6,801 nucleotides of DNA from Candidatus Jorgensenbacteria bacterium CG23_combo_of_CG06-09_8_20_14_all_54_14 (GCA_002772205.1 PCRZ01000028.1:219-7019), one strand, 5' to 3'. Shown: positions 1 through 5,514, counted from the stretch's first letter. Notes: a model not told the origin generated them from the letters alone. Translations and numbers: made by a program.

Positions 1-33
1 GAATGGAGAGGTTTTCTGACGTCGATACCCTGT

Positions 34-336
34 TCACGACGAGCTGTGCTTGCGAGCGAGTTCGGGTCTTTTCGTAAACTGATGCTTGACAAAACTAATA
101 GTGGCAGGACTCACGTCTATCGCACGTCTAATCTCTCGGTAGCTCAAACCGCGTGTGAGGAGCAAGGGAATGGCGATGCGTTTTTCAATCATGGTTATCT
201 CTGACGAGGTGAAAAGAGCCGCGAGATTTTTGACAAACGTCTCTTCCGACGGTGACCGTTTTACCAGTTTGTAAAAGCGCTGCCACGCCTTTTTTCGCAG
301 TTCTTGCCCAAATTGAGTTTTGCTCACATTTACCAT
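34..336 (-). CDS. TrpR/YerC-family helix-turn-helix DNA-binding protein
   Basis: Small DNA-binding protein of 100 residues, probably a transcriptional regulator. Residues 12-60 form the helical YerC/TrpR-type N-terminal part (AWQRFYKLVKR and the MIEKRIAIPLLL helix). Residues 64-84 (LSYREIRRAIDVSPATISFVK) form the helix-turn-helix, laid out like the RELKNELGAGIATIT segment of E. coli TrpR. The ligand and target genes are unknown; nothing shows that it senses tryptophan. I chose the ATG at 336-334. The frame stays open to a GTG at 408, but that start would translate a perfect palindrome (386-409), which looks like an operator instead. No Shine-Dalgarno is visible. The gene is divergent from the rnhB-smc run, and the palindrome lies about 50 bp before its start, suggesting autoregulation (inference). 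Confidence 0.82.
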   Translation of the reverse strand: MVNVSKTQFGQELRKKAWQRFYKLVKRSPSEETFVKNLAALFTSSEITMIEKRIAIPLLLTRGLSYREIRRAIDVSPATISFVKHQFTKRPELARKHSSS

Positions 337-385
337 GGTTTGTTTCAGAATAAGAGCCCTGGTGTAATCAGCGTTATGATACCAT

Positions 386-409
386 GGTGCTACAGTTAAC
401 TGTAGCACC
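386..409. promoter_or_regulatory. 24-bp perfect palindrome, candidate operator of the TrpR-like gene
   Basis: The half-site GGTGCTACAGTT is followed directly by its exact reverse complement, giving a 24-bp perfect palindrome centred at 397/398. The central eight bases, AGTTAACT, are the same as the centre of the E. coli trp operator (CTAGTTAACTAG). It sits 50-73 bp upstream of a TrpR-family gene, over the likely -35 region of its minus-strand promoter (TATCAT, complement of 376-381, as a weak -10). Binding by the adjacent protein is inference. Confidence 0.6.
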
Positions 410-448
410 GTTTATCCACACACTTTTTCCAGGGGCACGTGGGAATAC

Positions 449-491
449 AATTAGTAGAGCAGCATACTGGCATGAAGTAGCTCTACCAATT
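449..491. repeat. Imperfect inverted repeat with 12-bp arms
   Basis: The arms at 449-460 (AATTAGTAGAGC) and 480-491 (GCTCTACCAATT) are complementary at 11 of 12 positions and separated by 19 bases. They lie in the otherwise featureless spacer 410-548 between the divergent regulator and the rnhB promoter. There is no T-run, so it is not an obvious terminator. It could be a protein-binding site or a dispersed palindrome. Confidence 0.45.
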
Positions 492-548
492 GGAACGTTT
501 AGATTTTTAAGCTTTTTCTTCGTGAGTTTTTTCTTATCCCATTTTGTT

Positions 549-554
549 TATAAT
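549..554 (+). promoter_or_regulatory. Candidate -10 box (TATAAT) for the rnhB run
   Basis: A consensus TATAAT in an AT-rich stretch, nine bases ahead of the ATG at 563 and about 110 bases ahead of rnhB. No good -35 is visible at 17-bp spacing (526-531 is GTTTTT). Transcription from here would begin almost at the 563 ATG, giving a leaderless short ORF. Confidence 0.4.
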
Positions 555-562
555 TGCTTTGG

Positions 563-667
563 ATGAATAGAATTGTTAACAGAACTGTTGGTATTGATGG
601 GGTAGGTAGGGCTAAAGCGGCTATCGCCGCTCACCCATCGTGGCAAAAGGAACATTTTGTCCTATGA
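563..667 (+). CDS. Short ORF resembling the RNase HII N-terminus, overlapping rnhB
   Basis: A 34-codon ORF starting at ATG 563 whose TGA (665-667) overlaps the rnhB ATG (664) as ATGA. Its residues 7-16, RTVGIDGVGR, resemble RTVIGIDEVGR at the start of RNase HII, and the DNA is similar as well (both contain GGTAGGG after a GGYATTGATG run). The catalytic Glu after Asp is replaced by Gly, and similarity stops soon after. It could be a leader peptide coupled to rnhB translation, or the remnant of a partial duplication of the 5' end of rnhB. There is no independent evidence that it is translated. It contains a nested hairpin: GATGGG 596-601 with CCCATC 634-639, and inside it GCGGC 617-621 with GCCGC 626-630. 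Confidence 0.4.
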   Translation: MNRIVNRTVGIDGVGRAKAAIAAHPSWQKEHFVL

Positions 668-1314
668 AAAAAAAATTAGACCGCACCGTTATCGGCATTG
701 ATGAAGTGGGTAGGGGGCCGCTCGCGGGGCCGGTGACTGTGGCGGCGGTAATGGCATCTGCGCGGTTTTGGCGCTCCACAGCGGCCCTCTCGGTTCCGCT
801 CAGAGATTCTAAGCGCCTTTCCCCCCGCCAGCGGGAGGTGTGGTTTCGGCACGTGCGGGCGGAGGCAACCCACGGGACCGTCCACTATGCACTCGCGAGC
901 GTTTTTCCCCGGGTGATAGACCGCGTAAACATCACCCGCGCGGCAAACCTTGCCGCCACGCGGGCATTCAAAAGGTTGGTATCAAGTATGGGGTATAGAG
1001 TATCAGGTATGAGCGTAATTTTGGATGGCGGTCTGTATTTGAACAAGATACGTGATACTAAATACAAGATACTCAATACCAATACTGTGATAAAAGGCGA
1101 TGAGCGGTTTCCCTCCATTATGCTCGCTTCCATCGTCGCAAAAGTGACGCGCGATAGGGCGATGAAACGGCTTCACGTCCGGTTTCCGGTTTATGGATTT
1201 GATAAACATAAAGGGTACGGCACCAAACGGCACCTTCAGGTCTTAAAAAAACGCGGCCCAAGCGAGGCGCACCGGTTGACGTTTGTCCATGCACGCCATA
1301 CAATAAAAAGGTAA
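664..1314 (+). CDS. rnhB: Ribonuclease HII
   Basis: Cleaves the RNA strand of RNA-DNA hybrids and starts removal of single ribonucleotides from DNA, in the cytoplasm. All family motifs are present in the 216-residue product: IDEVGRGPLAGPV with catalytic Asp13 and Glu14; DSKRLSPRQRE; VILDGG with Asp121; KGDERFPSIMLASIVAKVTRD with Asp164; and YGFDKHKGYGT near the end. The D-E-D-D catalytic set is complete. I chose ATG 664 because AAAAGGA lies upstream at 645-651 and the GIDEVGRG block normally starts near the N-terminus; GTG 640 in the same frame is the alternative. Oddly, on both sides of the ILDGG block (976-1013 and 1045-1082) the coding DNA consists of repeated GTAT/ATAC words forming an imperfect inverted repeat. 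This gives an unusual segment between ILDGG and KGDE (LYLNKIRDTKYKILNTNTV). The gene heads the plus-strand run. Confidence 0.95.
   Translation: MKKKLDRTVIGIDEVGRGPLAGPVTVAAVMASARFWRSTAALSVPLRDSKRLSPRQREVWFRHVRAEATHGTVHYALASVFPRVIDRVNITRAANLAATRAFKRLVSSMGYRVSGMSVILDGGLYLNKIRDTKYKILNTNTVIKGDERFPSIMLASIVAKVTRDRAMKRLHVRFPVYGFDKHKGYGTKRHLQVLKKRGPSEAHRLTFVHARHTIKR
976..1082. repeat. Inverted GTAT/ATAC word repeat inside rnhB
   Basis: The arm 976-1013 is built from GTAT words about 6-9 bases apart. The arm 1045-1082 is built from ATAC words and is complementary to the first at 27 of 38 positions, with a 31-base loop that encodes the catalytic VILDGG block. The low-complexity wording differs sharply from the GC-rich rest of the gene and resembles the repeat-like words of the spacers. 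Confidence 0.6.
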
Positions 1315-1367
1315 AGTTTTACCCCGCATCATTTCCATTCATGATGAACAATAATACAACGCAGTTA

Positions 1368-1513
1368 GGACGAGTCCGCCTTGCGGCTCTGATGGAGCAC
1401 CGGCAGGGTTACTGCCAGAAACGGTACGCGGGGTGCTCGATTTTACCGTGCCCGACTTGCCCGAGAGCAACTCGGGCGGGCGGGTGGTCTCGCTAACGCT
1501 CAAATAAAATCGG
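1368..1513 (+). other. GC-rich hairpin-rich leader upstream of rpmF (candidate structured RNA)
   Basis: Most of the spacer between rnhB and rpmF can pair. Hairpin 1 is GAG(T)CCGC 1372-1379 with GCGGCTC 1383-1389. Stem 2 is GAGCACC 1395-1401 with GGTGCTC 1432-1438; it encloses hairpin 3, GGCAG 1402-1406 with CTGCC 1412-1416. Hairpin 4 is GCCCGAG 1459-1465 with CTCGGGC 1471-1477. An outer pair CGATTTTA 1438-1445 and TAAAATCG 1505-1512 ends just before the rpmF ATG. No T-run follows hairpin 4, so it is not a plain terminator. It could be a cis-regulatory leader, a small RNA, or a cluster of dispersed palindromes. I recognise no known RNA family. Confidence 0.4.
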
Positions 1514-1514
1514 C

Positions 1515-1709
1515 ATGACACGCTTAAGCCATCACGCTAAATCAAAGGTAGGTCGCCGGCGCTCACAGCAGGCCCTGAAGAAACTTCCCCTAACCGTATG
1601 CGCAAACTGCAAAGCGCCGACCTTCTCGCACCGTGTATGCCCGCAGTGTGGTGCCTATAAGCGGCAGCCCAAGAAAAATTCCAAATTACAAACTCCGAAT
1701 CACAAATAA
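1515..1709 (+). CDS. rpmF: 50S ribosomal protein L32
   Basis: A 64-residue product matching bacterial L32: a basic N-terminus (residues 5-24, with KSKVGRRRSQQALKKL) followed by a four-cysteine zinc ribbon, Cys29-x2-Cys32 and Cys42-x2-Cys45, in CANCKAPTFSHRVCPQCGAY. It is a structural component of the large ribosomal subunit. The start is fixed by an in-frame TAA at 1494-1496, and ATG 1515 is the only standard start after it. No Shine-Dalgarno is seen. The last 11-12 residues (KKNSKLQTPNHK) and the stop codon are encoded by AATTCCAAATTACAAACTCC-type low-complexity DNA rather than ordinary coding sequence, so the natural end of the gene seems to have been replaced by repeat material. Confidence 0.88.
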   Translation: MTRLSHHAKSKVGRRRSQQALKKLPLTVCANCKAPTFSHRVCPQCGAYKRQPKKNSKLQTPNHK

Positions 1710-1713
1710 TTTC

Positions 1714-1743
1714 TCCGCCAAAGGCGGATCAGCCTTCGGCTGA
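1714..1743. repeat. Two adjacent perfect hairpins after rpmF
   Basis: TCCGCC 1714-1719, loop AAA, GGCGGA 1723-1728, followed directly by TCAGCC 1729-1734, loop TTC, GGCTGA 1738-1743. The pair is flanked by TTTC and GAAA, so the whole could form a three-way cruciform. The TCCGCC/GGCGGA arms recur as an 18-bp palindrome inside the zinc-ribbon gene (6554-6571), suggesting a dispersed palindrome family. The following bases are AAAAATTC, so it is not a standard terminator on the plus strand. Confidence 0.6.
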
Positions 1744-1803
1744 AAAATTCTAATTTCTTAAATTTAAAACGTTCCTGTTTCGGTCATTGTAGGTTAGATA
1801 TTA

Positions 1804-1835
1804 TTTGGAATTTGGTGTTTGGAATTTGGTGCTTG
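1804..1835. repeat. Tandem 14-bp repeat, low-complexity TTTGGAATTTGGTG word
   Basis: TTTGGAATTTGGTG occurs twice in a row (1804-1817 and 1818-1831), followed by CTTG. The opposite-strand version of the same wording makes up the 3' end of rpmF (about 1678-1706) and recurs at 6747-6757 (CAAGCACCAAA, exact complement of 1825-1835). The rest of spacer 1744-1876 is AT-rich, with no promoter I would defend. Confidence 0.7.
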
Positions 1836-1876
1836 TACATTGCGCGATGCTTGGTATTTAAAATTTTTAAAAGAAT

Positions 1877-2323
1877 ATGGCCACCCGGCACTTAGTGAGA
1901 ACGATAGTATTGCAGTCCCTATATGAGTGGGATTTCTACAAACATGAAACCGATCTTGAGAAGATCATGGAGCGGAACCTCCAGGAGTTTGGCCCGGGGA
2001 TCGACGAGCCGGAATTTGCATGGCGCATCGTGCAGGGGATTGTGGCGCACCTCCCGGAGATAGACAGCGTTATCGCGAAAGCGGCCCCCGAGTGGCCGGT
2101 TGAGCAAATCGCTATCATTGATCGGAACGTGTTGCGTATCGGGCTCTACGAGCTGATCTACGCCAATAAAGAAGAGGTGCCTCCCAAGGTGGCTATCAAC
2201 GAGGCGATTGAAATCGCGAAGGGCTATGGCGGCCTCAATACCCCGAAGTTTGTGAACGGGGTCCTGGGAACCGTGTACCGGGAGCTCATCGCGCCGCAGG
2301 AAGAACAAACAACCAATAACTAA
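1877..2323 (+). CDS. nusB: Transcription antitermination factor NusB
   Basis: All-helical RNA-binding protein that with NusE (S10) binds boxA RNA in rRNA leaders and supports antitermination. The 148 residues match the family throughout: the N-terminal [11 protein letters not shown] helix (residues 8-19), [15 protein letters not shown] (81-95), [18 protein letters not shown] (102-119) and [15 protein letters not shown] (123-137). The length is normal. ATG 1877 is preceded only by an A/T-rich AAAAGAAT stretch, with no clear Shine-Dalgarno. The tail EEQTTNN and the stop are encoded by AACAACCAATAAC-type low-complexity DNA that continues past the stop codon. It lies 168 bp after rpmF and 76 bp before rnc, in the same direction. 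Confidence 0.95.
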   Translation: MATRHLVRTIVLQSLYEWDFYKHETDLEKIMERNLQEFGPGIDEPEFAWRIVQGIVAHLPEIDSVIAKAAPEWPVEQIAIIDRNVLRIGLYELIYANKEEVPPKVAINEAIEIAKGYGGLNTPKFVNGVLGTVYRELIAPQEEQTTNN

Positions 2324-2350
2324 CAACTAATAACGCTGAAAATATATCCG

Positions 2351-2385
2351 CGTAAATCAGCATTTTGCAAATCAGCGTAAATCAG
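2351..2385. repeat. Short AAATCAG repeats before rnc
   Basis: AAATCAG occurs three times (2354-2360, 2369-2375, 2379-2385), in wording such as CGTAAATCAGCA. The last copy runs into the GTG at 2385 that would otherwise be an in-frame start of rnc, which argues for the later ATG at 2400. Confidence 0.6.
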
Positions 2386-2399
2386 TGTCTAGTAAAAAT

Positions 2400-3104
2400 A
2401 TGGCATCACTTGGCGACCTGGAAGAGAAAATAGGCGTGGCGTTCAAAAAAGAAGCGCTTCTCAAGGAGGCGCTCACCCACCGTTCCTATCTGAACGAGCA
2501 CCCCCGCTGGAGCGCGCGGGACAACGAACGGCTGGAGTACCTCGGTGACGCGGTGCTCGAACTCGCGGTGACGGAATTCCTTTTCCGCACCTACCCCAAT
2601 GAGGAGGAAGGGAAACTCACGAGCATCCGCGCGGCGCTGGTGAATTACCAGATGCTCGCGCGGGTGGCGCGTGACCTCTCGCTTGAACGCTACCTCTACC
2701 TCTCACGTGGCGAGGCGAAGGATGTGGGGCGGGCGCGCGAGGTGATACTTGCGAATGCCGTGGAGGCGGTCTTGGGCGCCGTGTACCTTGACCGCGGTTA
2801 CGAGACGGCGAAGCGGGTGGTGGCTCGCATTGTGCTCACGCACATTGACGAGGTGATGGAGAGGAAACTCTACCGCGACCCCAAGAGTGTGCTCCAGGAG
2901 GTGGTGCAGGAGGAGCTGAAGACCACGCCTTCGTATCGCGTGCTCCGCGAGGAGGGTCCTGACCATGACAAACTGTTTGTCGTGGGAGTATTCTTCGGCG
3001 AGCGGCAGGTGGCGGATGGCGAGGGCCCCTCAAAGCAGGAAGCGGAGGCCCGCGCCGCCCAGGCGGCGCTCGAATCGCTGAGCTGCAAGGGAAAATACCA
3101 CTAA
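2400..3104 (+). CDS. rnc: Ribonuclease III
   Basis: Endonuclease that cuts double-stranded RNA, including rRNA precursors. The product is 234 residues from ATG 2400. The catalytic domain carries the signature NERLEYLGDAVLEL, with metal-site residues Glu43, Glu46 and Asp50, and the second block ILANAVEAVLGAVYLD, with Glu122. At the position of E. coli Asp114 this protein has Asn119. The C-terminal dsRNA-binding domain spans about residues 160-227 (DPKSVLQEVVQEE to KQEAEARAAQAALESL). GTG 2385 in the same frame is possible, but it lies in repeat DNA. The gene is GC-rich, in contrast to the flanking spacer. Normal length; same strand as nusB and smc. Confidence 0.96.
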   Translation: MASLGDLEEKIGVAFKKEALLKEALTHRSYLNEHPRWSARDNERLEYLGDAVLELAVTEFLFRTYPNEEEGKLTSIRAALVNYQMLARVARDLSLERYLYLSRGEAKDVGRAREVILANAVEAVLGAVYLDRGYETAKRVVARIVLTHIDEVMERKLYRDPKSVLQEVVQEELKTTPSYRVLREEGPDHDKLFVVGVFFGERQVADGEGPSKQEAEARAAQAALESLSCKGKYH

Positions 3105-3118
3105 CGGAACCGATGTAT

Positions 3119-3237
3119 CCCGTTAGAGGCAACTAAATTTTCTATAATGCGATTCAGCGTTTACAAAGGTGGAACATTGGTTGGCGGTAAAAGAGCCGTT
3201 GTGTTACGGTTGCCTACGGCAACCTGCTTCTAACGGG
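3119..3237. repeat. Nested inverted repeats between rnc and smc, ending at the smc ATG
   Basis: The outer arms at 3119-3131 (CCCGTTAGAGGCA) and 3225-3237 (TGCTTCTAACGGG) are complementary at 12 of 13 positions. The right arm touches the smc start codon. Inside lies a perfect hairpin, GGTTGCC 3208-3214 with loop TAC and GGCAACC 3218-3224. In a transcript reading through from rnc these could fold together just ahead of the smc start. A transcript starting at the internal TATAAT (3143-3148) would lack the left arm. Confidence 0.55.
3143..3148 (+). promoter_or_regulatory. Candidate -10 box (TATAAT) for smc
   Basis: A consensus TATAAT in an AT-rich stretch, 89 bases before the smc ATG. No convincing -35 is seen at normal spacing (3120-3125 is CCGTTA). 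It would give smc its own promoter apart from rnc. Confidence 0.35.
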
Positions 3238-5436
3238 ATGCACAGTGTACTGAAGCGCGTGGAGCTCCAGGGGTTCAAATCGTTCGCGCCCAAAACGGTG
3301 TTTGAATTTCCCTCGCGCGTCACTGCCATCGTGGGTCCCAACGGCTCTGGGAAGTCCAATATCCTGGACGCGTTCCGCTGGGTTTTAGGGGAACGGGAGG
3401 CGCGGCAGCTCCGGGGCGACACACTGGAAAATCTTATCTTTGCGGGGACTCCCAAGCGGCCCCCGGCCGGTTTTGCGCGCGTGAGTTTGCATTTTGACAA
3501 TCGCGATCGCCTGTTTGAACACGAAGCGGCGGAAGTGACGGTGGAACGGAAAGTGGACCGCTCAGGCGTCTCGCAGTTCTTCATCCACGGCGGCGAGGTG
3601 CGCCTGCGGGATCTCGTCTCTGTGTTTGCCAGGGCGCGCTTGGGGAGCCGCGGTCTCACCATGGTGGGGCAGGGGCAGAGCGATATCTTCGTGCGCTCAA
3701 ACCCCCGCGAACGGCGCGAGATGATAGAGGAGGTGTTGGGCCTGCGCGAGTTTCGCTTGAAGAAGGAGCACACTGAGCGTCAGCTCGCGTCAAGCCAGGT
3801 GAACATGGAAAAAGTGGCGGCGATACTGGAGGAGCTCACCCCTCACCTCCGTTTCCTCCGGCGCCAGCGCCACCGCTTTGAGCGGCGGCAGGAGATCGCG
3901 GAGGAACTCCGCGCGTTGGAGAACCGGCACTTTGCGGCGCGTTACCGCGAACTGCTCCGTATACGCGAGGGGTTTCGGGGACCCGCGGAACGCCTCGGCG
4001 CGGCGGCGGGAGAGGAGCGTGCGGCTGTTGCCGAGGCGGAGCGCGCGCTTCAGGCCATTGACCGGAAAATACAGAGCGGGGGGCGGGAGGATTCTCACCG
4101 TGAGAAGTTTACCCGCGCCATGGAGGAGCGCGCCGCGCTTGAGCGCGAGCTCGCCCGCGCGGAGGCGCGTATGGAATTTGCTTCGCACGCCGCCGAAGTT
4201 CCTTCGGCAAACGCGGGGGCGCTCACGGTGATGGTGAAGGAACTCGCGCGCGATTTGGAATACCTCCTTTCCTCCGACGATCTTACGGCGGTGAAGGTGA
4301 AGCTCGGCGAGTGGGTTGGGAAACTGCGCCGCGCGGTGGGTGGCGCGCCGCCCCTCCGAGGCGCTGATTTTGCAAGAGAGCGTGACGCATTGAAGGAAAA
4401 GGTGAAGGCGGCAGGCACGCTCATGCGGAGCATTCAGGAGGAAGAAGAACGGCTTCGCGCGGATGAGCGGAAGGCGAGCCAGGATCTCCGGGCGCAGATG
4501 GAGCGGCTGGAAACGGCAAAAAGCAAACTCCGTGACATTGAGCGGCGAATCCAGGAGGCGAAATTTGAAGGAGAGAAGGTAAATTTGCGGCTGGAGGAAC
4601 TTGCCCGCGAGTGGGAAAGCGCGGGACGCGAGCGGAATGAACTTGCGTCGTTGCCGGTTCCCGACAGCACTGTGGAGGTTGAAGGCGCCGAGCGCAAAAT
4701 GGTGCGTTTGCGGGGAGAAATTGCGGCTATCGGGGAGATTGATGAGACGCTTGTGAAAGAAGCGCAGGAAACCGAGGTTCGCCACTCGTTTCTTTCTAAA
4801 GAACTTGAAGACCTTACCAAAGCGGTTCGTGATTTGAAGAATCTCATCAAAGATTTGGACCAGAAAATACACCACGATTTCAAGCGGGCGTTCAGAAATA
4901 TCAACGAGGAATTTAACACTTACTTCCGCCTCATGTTCAGTGGTGGGAGGGCGCACCTCAAACTCGTGGTGCCGCAGCCGAAAGCGGTTGAGGAAGAAGA
5001 AGCGGCGCCCGCCTTCGCCGGGGCTTTGGCAGGCAAGCCGGCGGAGGGGGAAGTAGCGGCGCCCGCAGCCGCAACGGAGGAACCACTGGATCCGGAACTC
5101 TCCGCGGGCGTGGAAATTGAGCTCACGCTCCCCAAGAAAAAGATCACGAGTTTGGACATGCTCTCCGGCGGCGAGAAAAGTTTGGTTTCCATTGCCGCCC
5201 TTTTTGCACTCATTTCGGTAAGCCCGCCGCCTTTTCTGGTTCTTGATGAAATTGATGCCACTCTTGACGAGGCGAACGCCCAACGTTTCGCCCAAATGGT
5301 GAAGGAATTCTCAAAAAAGACGCAGTTCATCATCGTGACCCATAACCGCGCGACCATGGAGGCGGCGGATATTCTCTACGGCATTACGATGGAGGACGAC
5401 GGGGTTTCCAAAGTGCTCTCCCTAAAGCTTGAATAA
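3238..5436 (+). CDS. smc: Short SMC-type chromosome segregation ATPase without a recognisable hinge
   Basis: Chromosome-organising ATPase. Numbered from ATG 3238 (732 residues), the N-terminal head has LKRVELQGFKSFA, Walker A GPNGSGKSN (33-41), the R-loop context ARQLRGD, and VGQGQSDIF. The C-terminal head has the signature LSGGEKS (642-648), Walker B FLVLDEID (Asp670, Glu671), the D-loop region DATLDEAN and the H-switch VTHN. All ATPase parts are present. Charged coiled-coil arms run from about 165-310 and 380-565. Between them, where a globular hinge of roughly 150-200 residues is expected, there is only about 70 residues containing one helical stretch (LTVMVKELARDLEYLL...). Typical bacterial SMC is about 1150-1200 residues. 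An Ala/Glu/Pro-rich insert (about 580-624) interrupts the C-terminal head. The GTG at 3169 would add 23 residues that do not look like SMC. The gene follows rnc, as in Firmicutes. Confidence 0.92.
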   Translation: MHSVLKRVELQGFKSFAPKTVFEFPSRVTAIVGPNGSGKSNILDAFRWVLGEREARQLRGDTLENLIFAGTPKRPPAGFARVSLHFDNRDRLFEHEAAEVTVERKVDRSGVSQFFIHGGEVRLRDLVSVFARARLGSRGLTMVGQGQSDIFVRSNPRERREMIEEVLGLREFRLKKEHTERQLASSQVNMEKVAAILEELTPHLRFLRRQRHRFERRQEIAEELRALENRHFAARYRELLRIREGFRGPAERLGAAAGEERAAVAEAERALQAIDRKIQSGGREDSHREKFTRAMEERAALERELARAEARMEFASHAAEVPSANAGALTVMVKELARDLEYLLSSDDLTAVKVKLGEWVGKLRRAVGGAPPLRGADFARERDALKEKVKAAGTLMRSIQEEEERLRADERKASQDLRAQMERLETAKSKLRDIERRIQEAKFEGEKVNLRLEELAREWESAGRERNELASLPVPDSTVEVEGAERKMVRLRGEIAAIGEIDETLVKEAQETEVRHSFLSKELEDLTKAVRDLKNLIKDLDQKIHHDFKRAFRNINEEFNTYFRLMFSGGRAHLKLVVPQPKAVEEEEAAPAFAGALAGKPAEGEVAAPAAATEEPLDPELSAGVEIELTLPKKKITSLDMLSGGEKSLVSIAALFALISVSPPPFLVLDEIDATLDEANAQRFAQMVKEFSKKTQFIIVTHNRATMEAADILYGITMEDDGVSKVLSLKLE

Positions 5437-5514
5437 CTTCGTGCGGCTGTTCGGGCGGCGTTTAATAGTTTGTGATGACACACCATCATTGTTTTGTTGC
5501 GGCACTCACGGCGT

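Noticed and set aside
449..500. tRNA-like wording (TTGGTAGAGC and a CAT-containing loop) on the minus strand
   Set aside because: No matching acceptor stem, no D-stem partner for GAGC, and no TTCRA T-loop. It is better described as an inverted repeat.
384..566. 60-codon plus-strand ORF starting at the 24-bp palindrome
   Set aside because: Its first residues are the palindrome translated, and the rest is an aromatic low-complexity string from AT-rich spacer. There is no ribosome site and no recognisable pattern.
1389..1422. Hammerhead-like words CTGATG and GAAAC in the rpmF leader
   Set aside because: The core would be CTGATGG rather than CTGATGA, the stems do not connect in hammerhead order, and no cleavage site is placed correctly.
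1395..1438. tRNA-like 3' end on the minus strand (translation GSNPAGA)
   Set aside because: The loop is GTAACCC rather than TTCRANN and no cloverleaf can be drawn. The similarity is superficial.
1714..1748. Rho-independent terminator after rpmF
   Set aside because: The hairpins are strong, but the following plus-strand bases are AAAAATTC, not a T-run, and the minus-strand exit lacks one too.
3790..5295. 501-codon open frame antisense to smc
   Set aside because: It follows from the strong codon periodicity of the GC-rich smc gene. The product is low-complexity and has no recognisable domain, while the smc frame has every ATPase motif.
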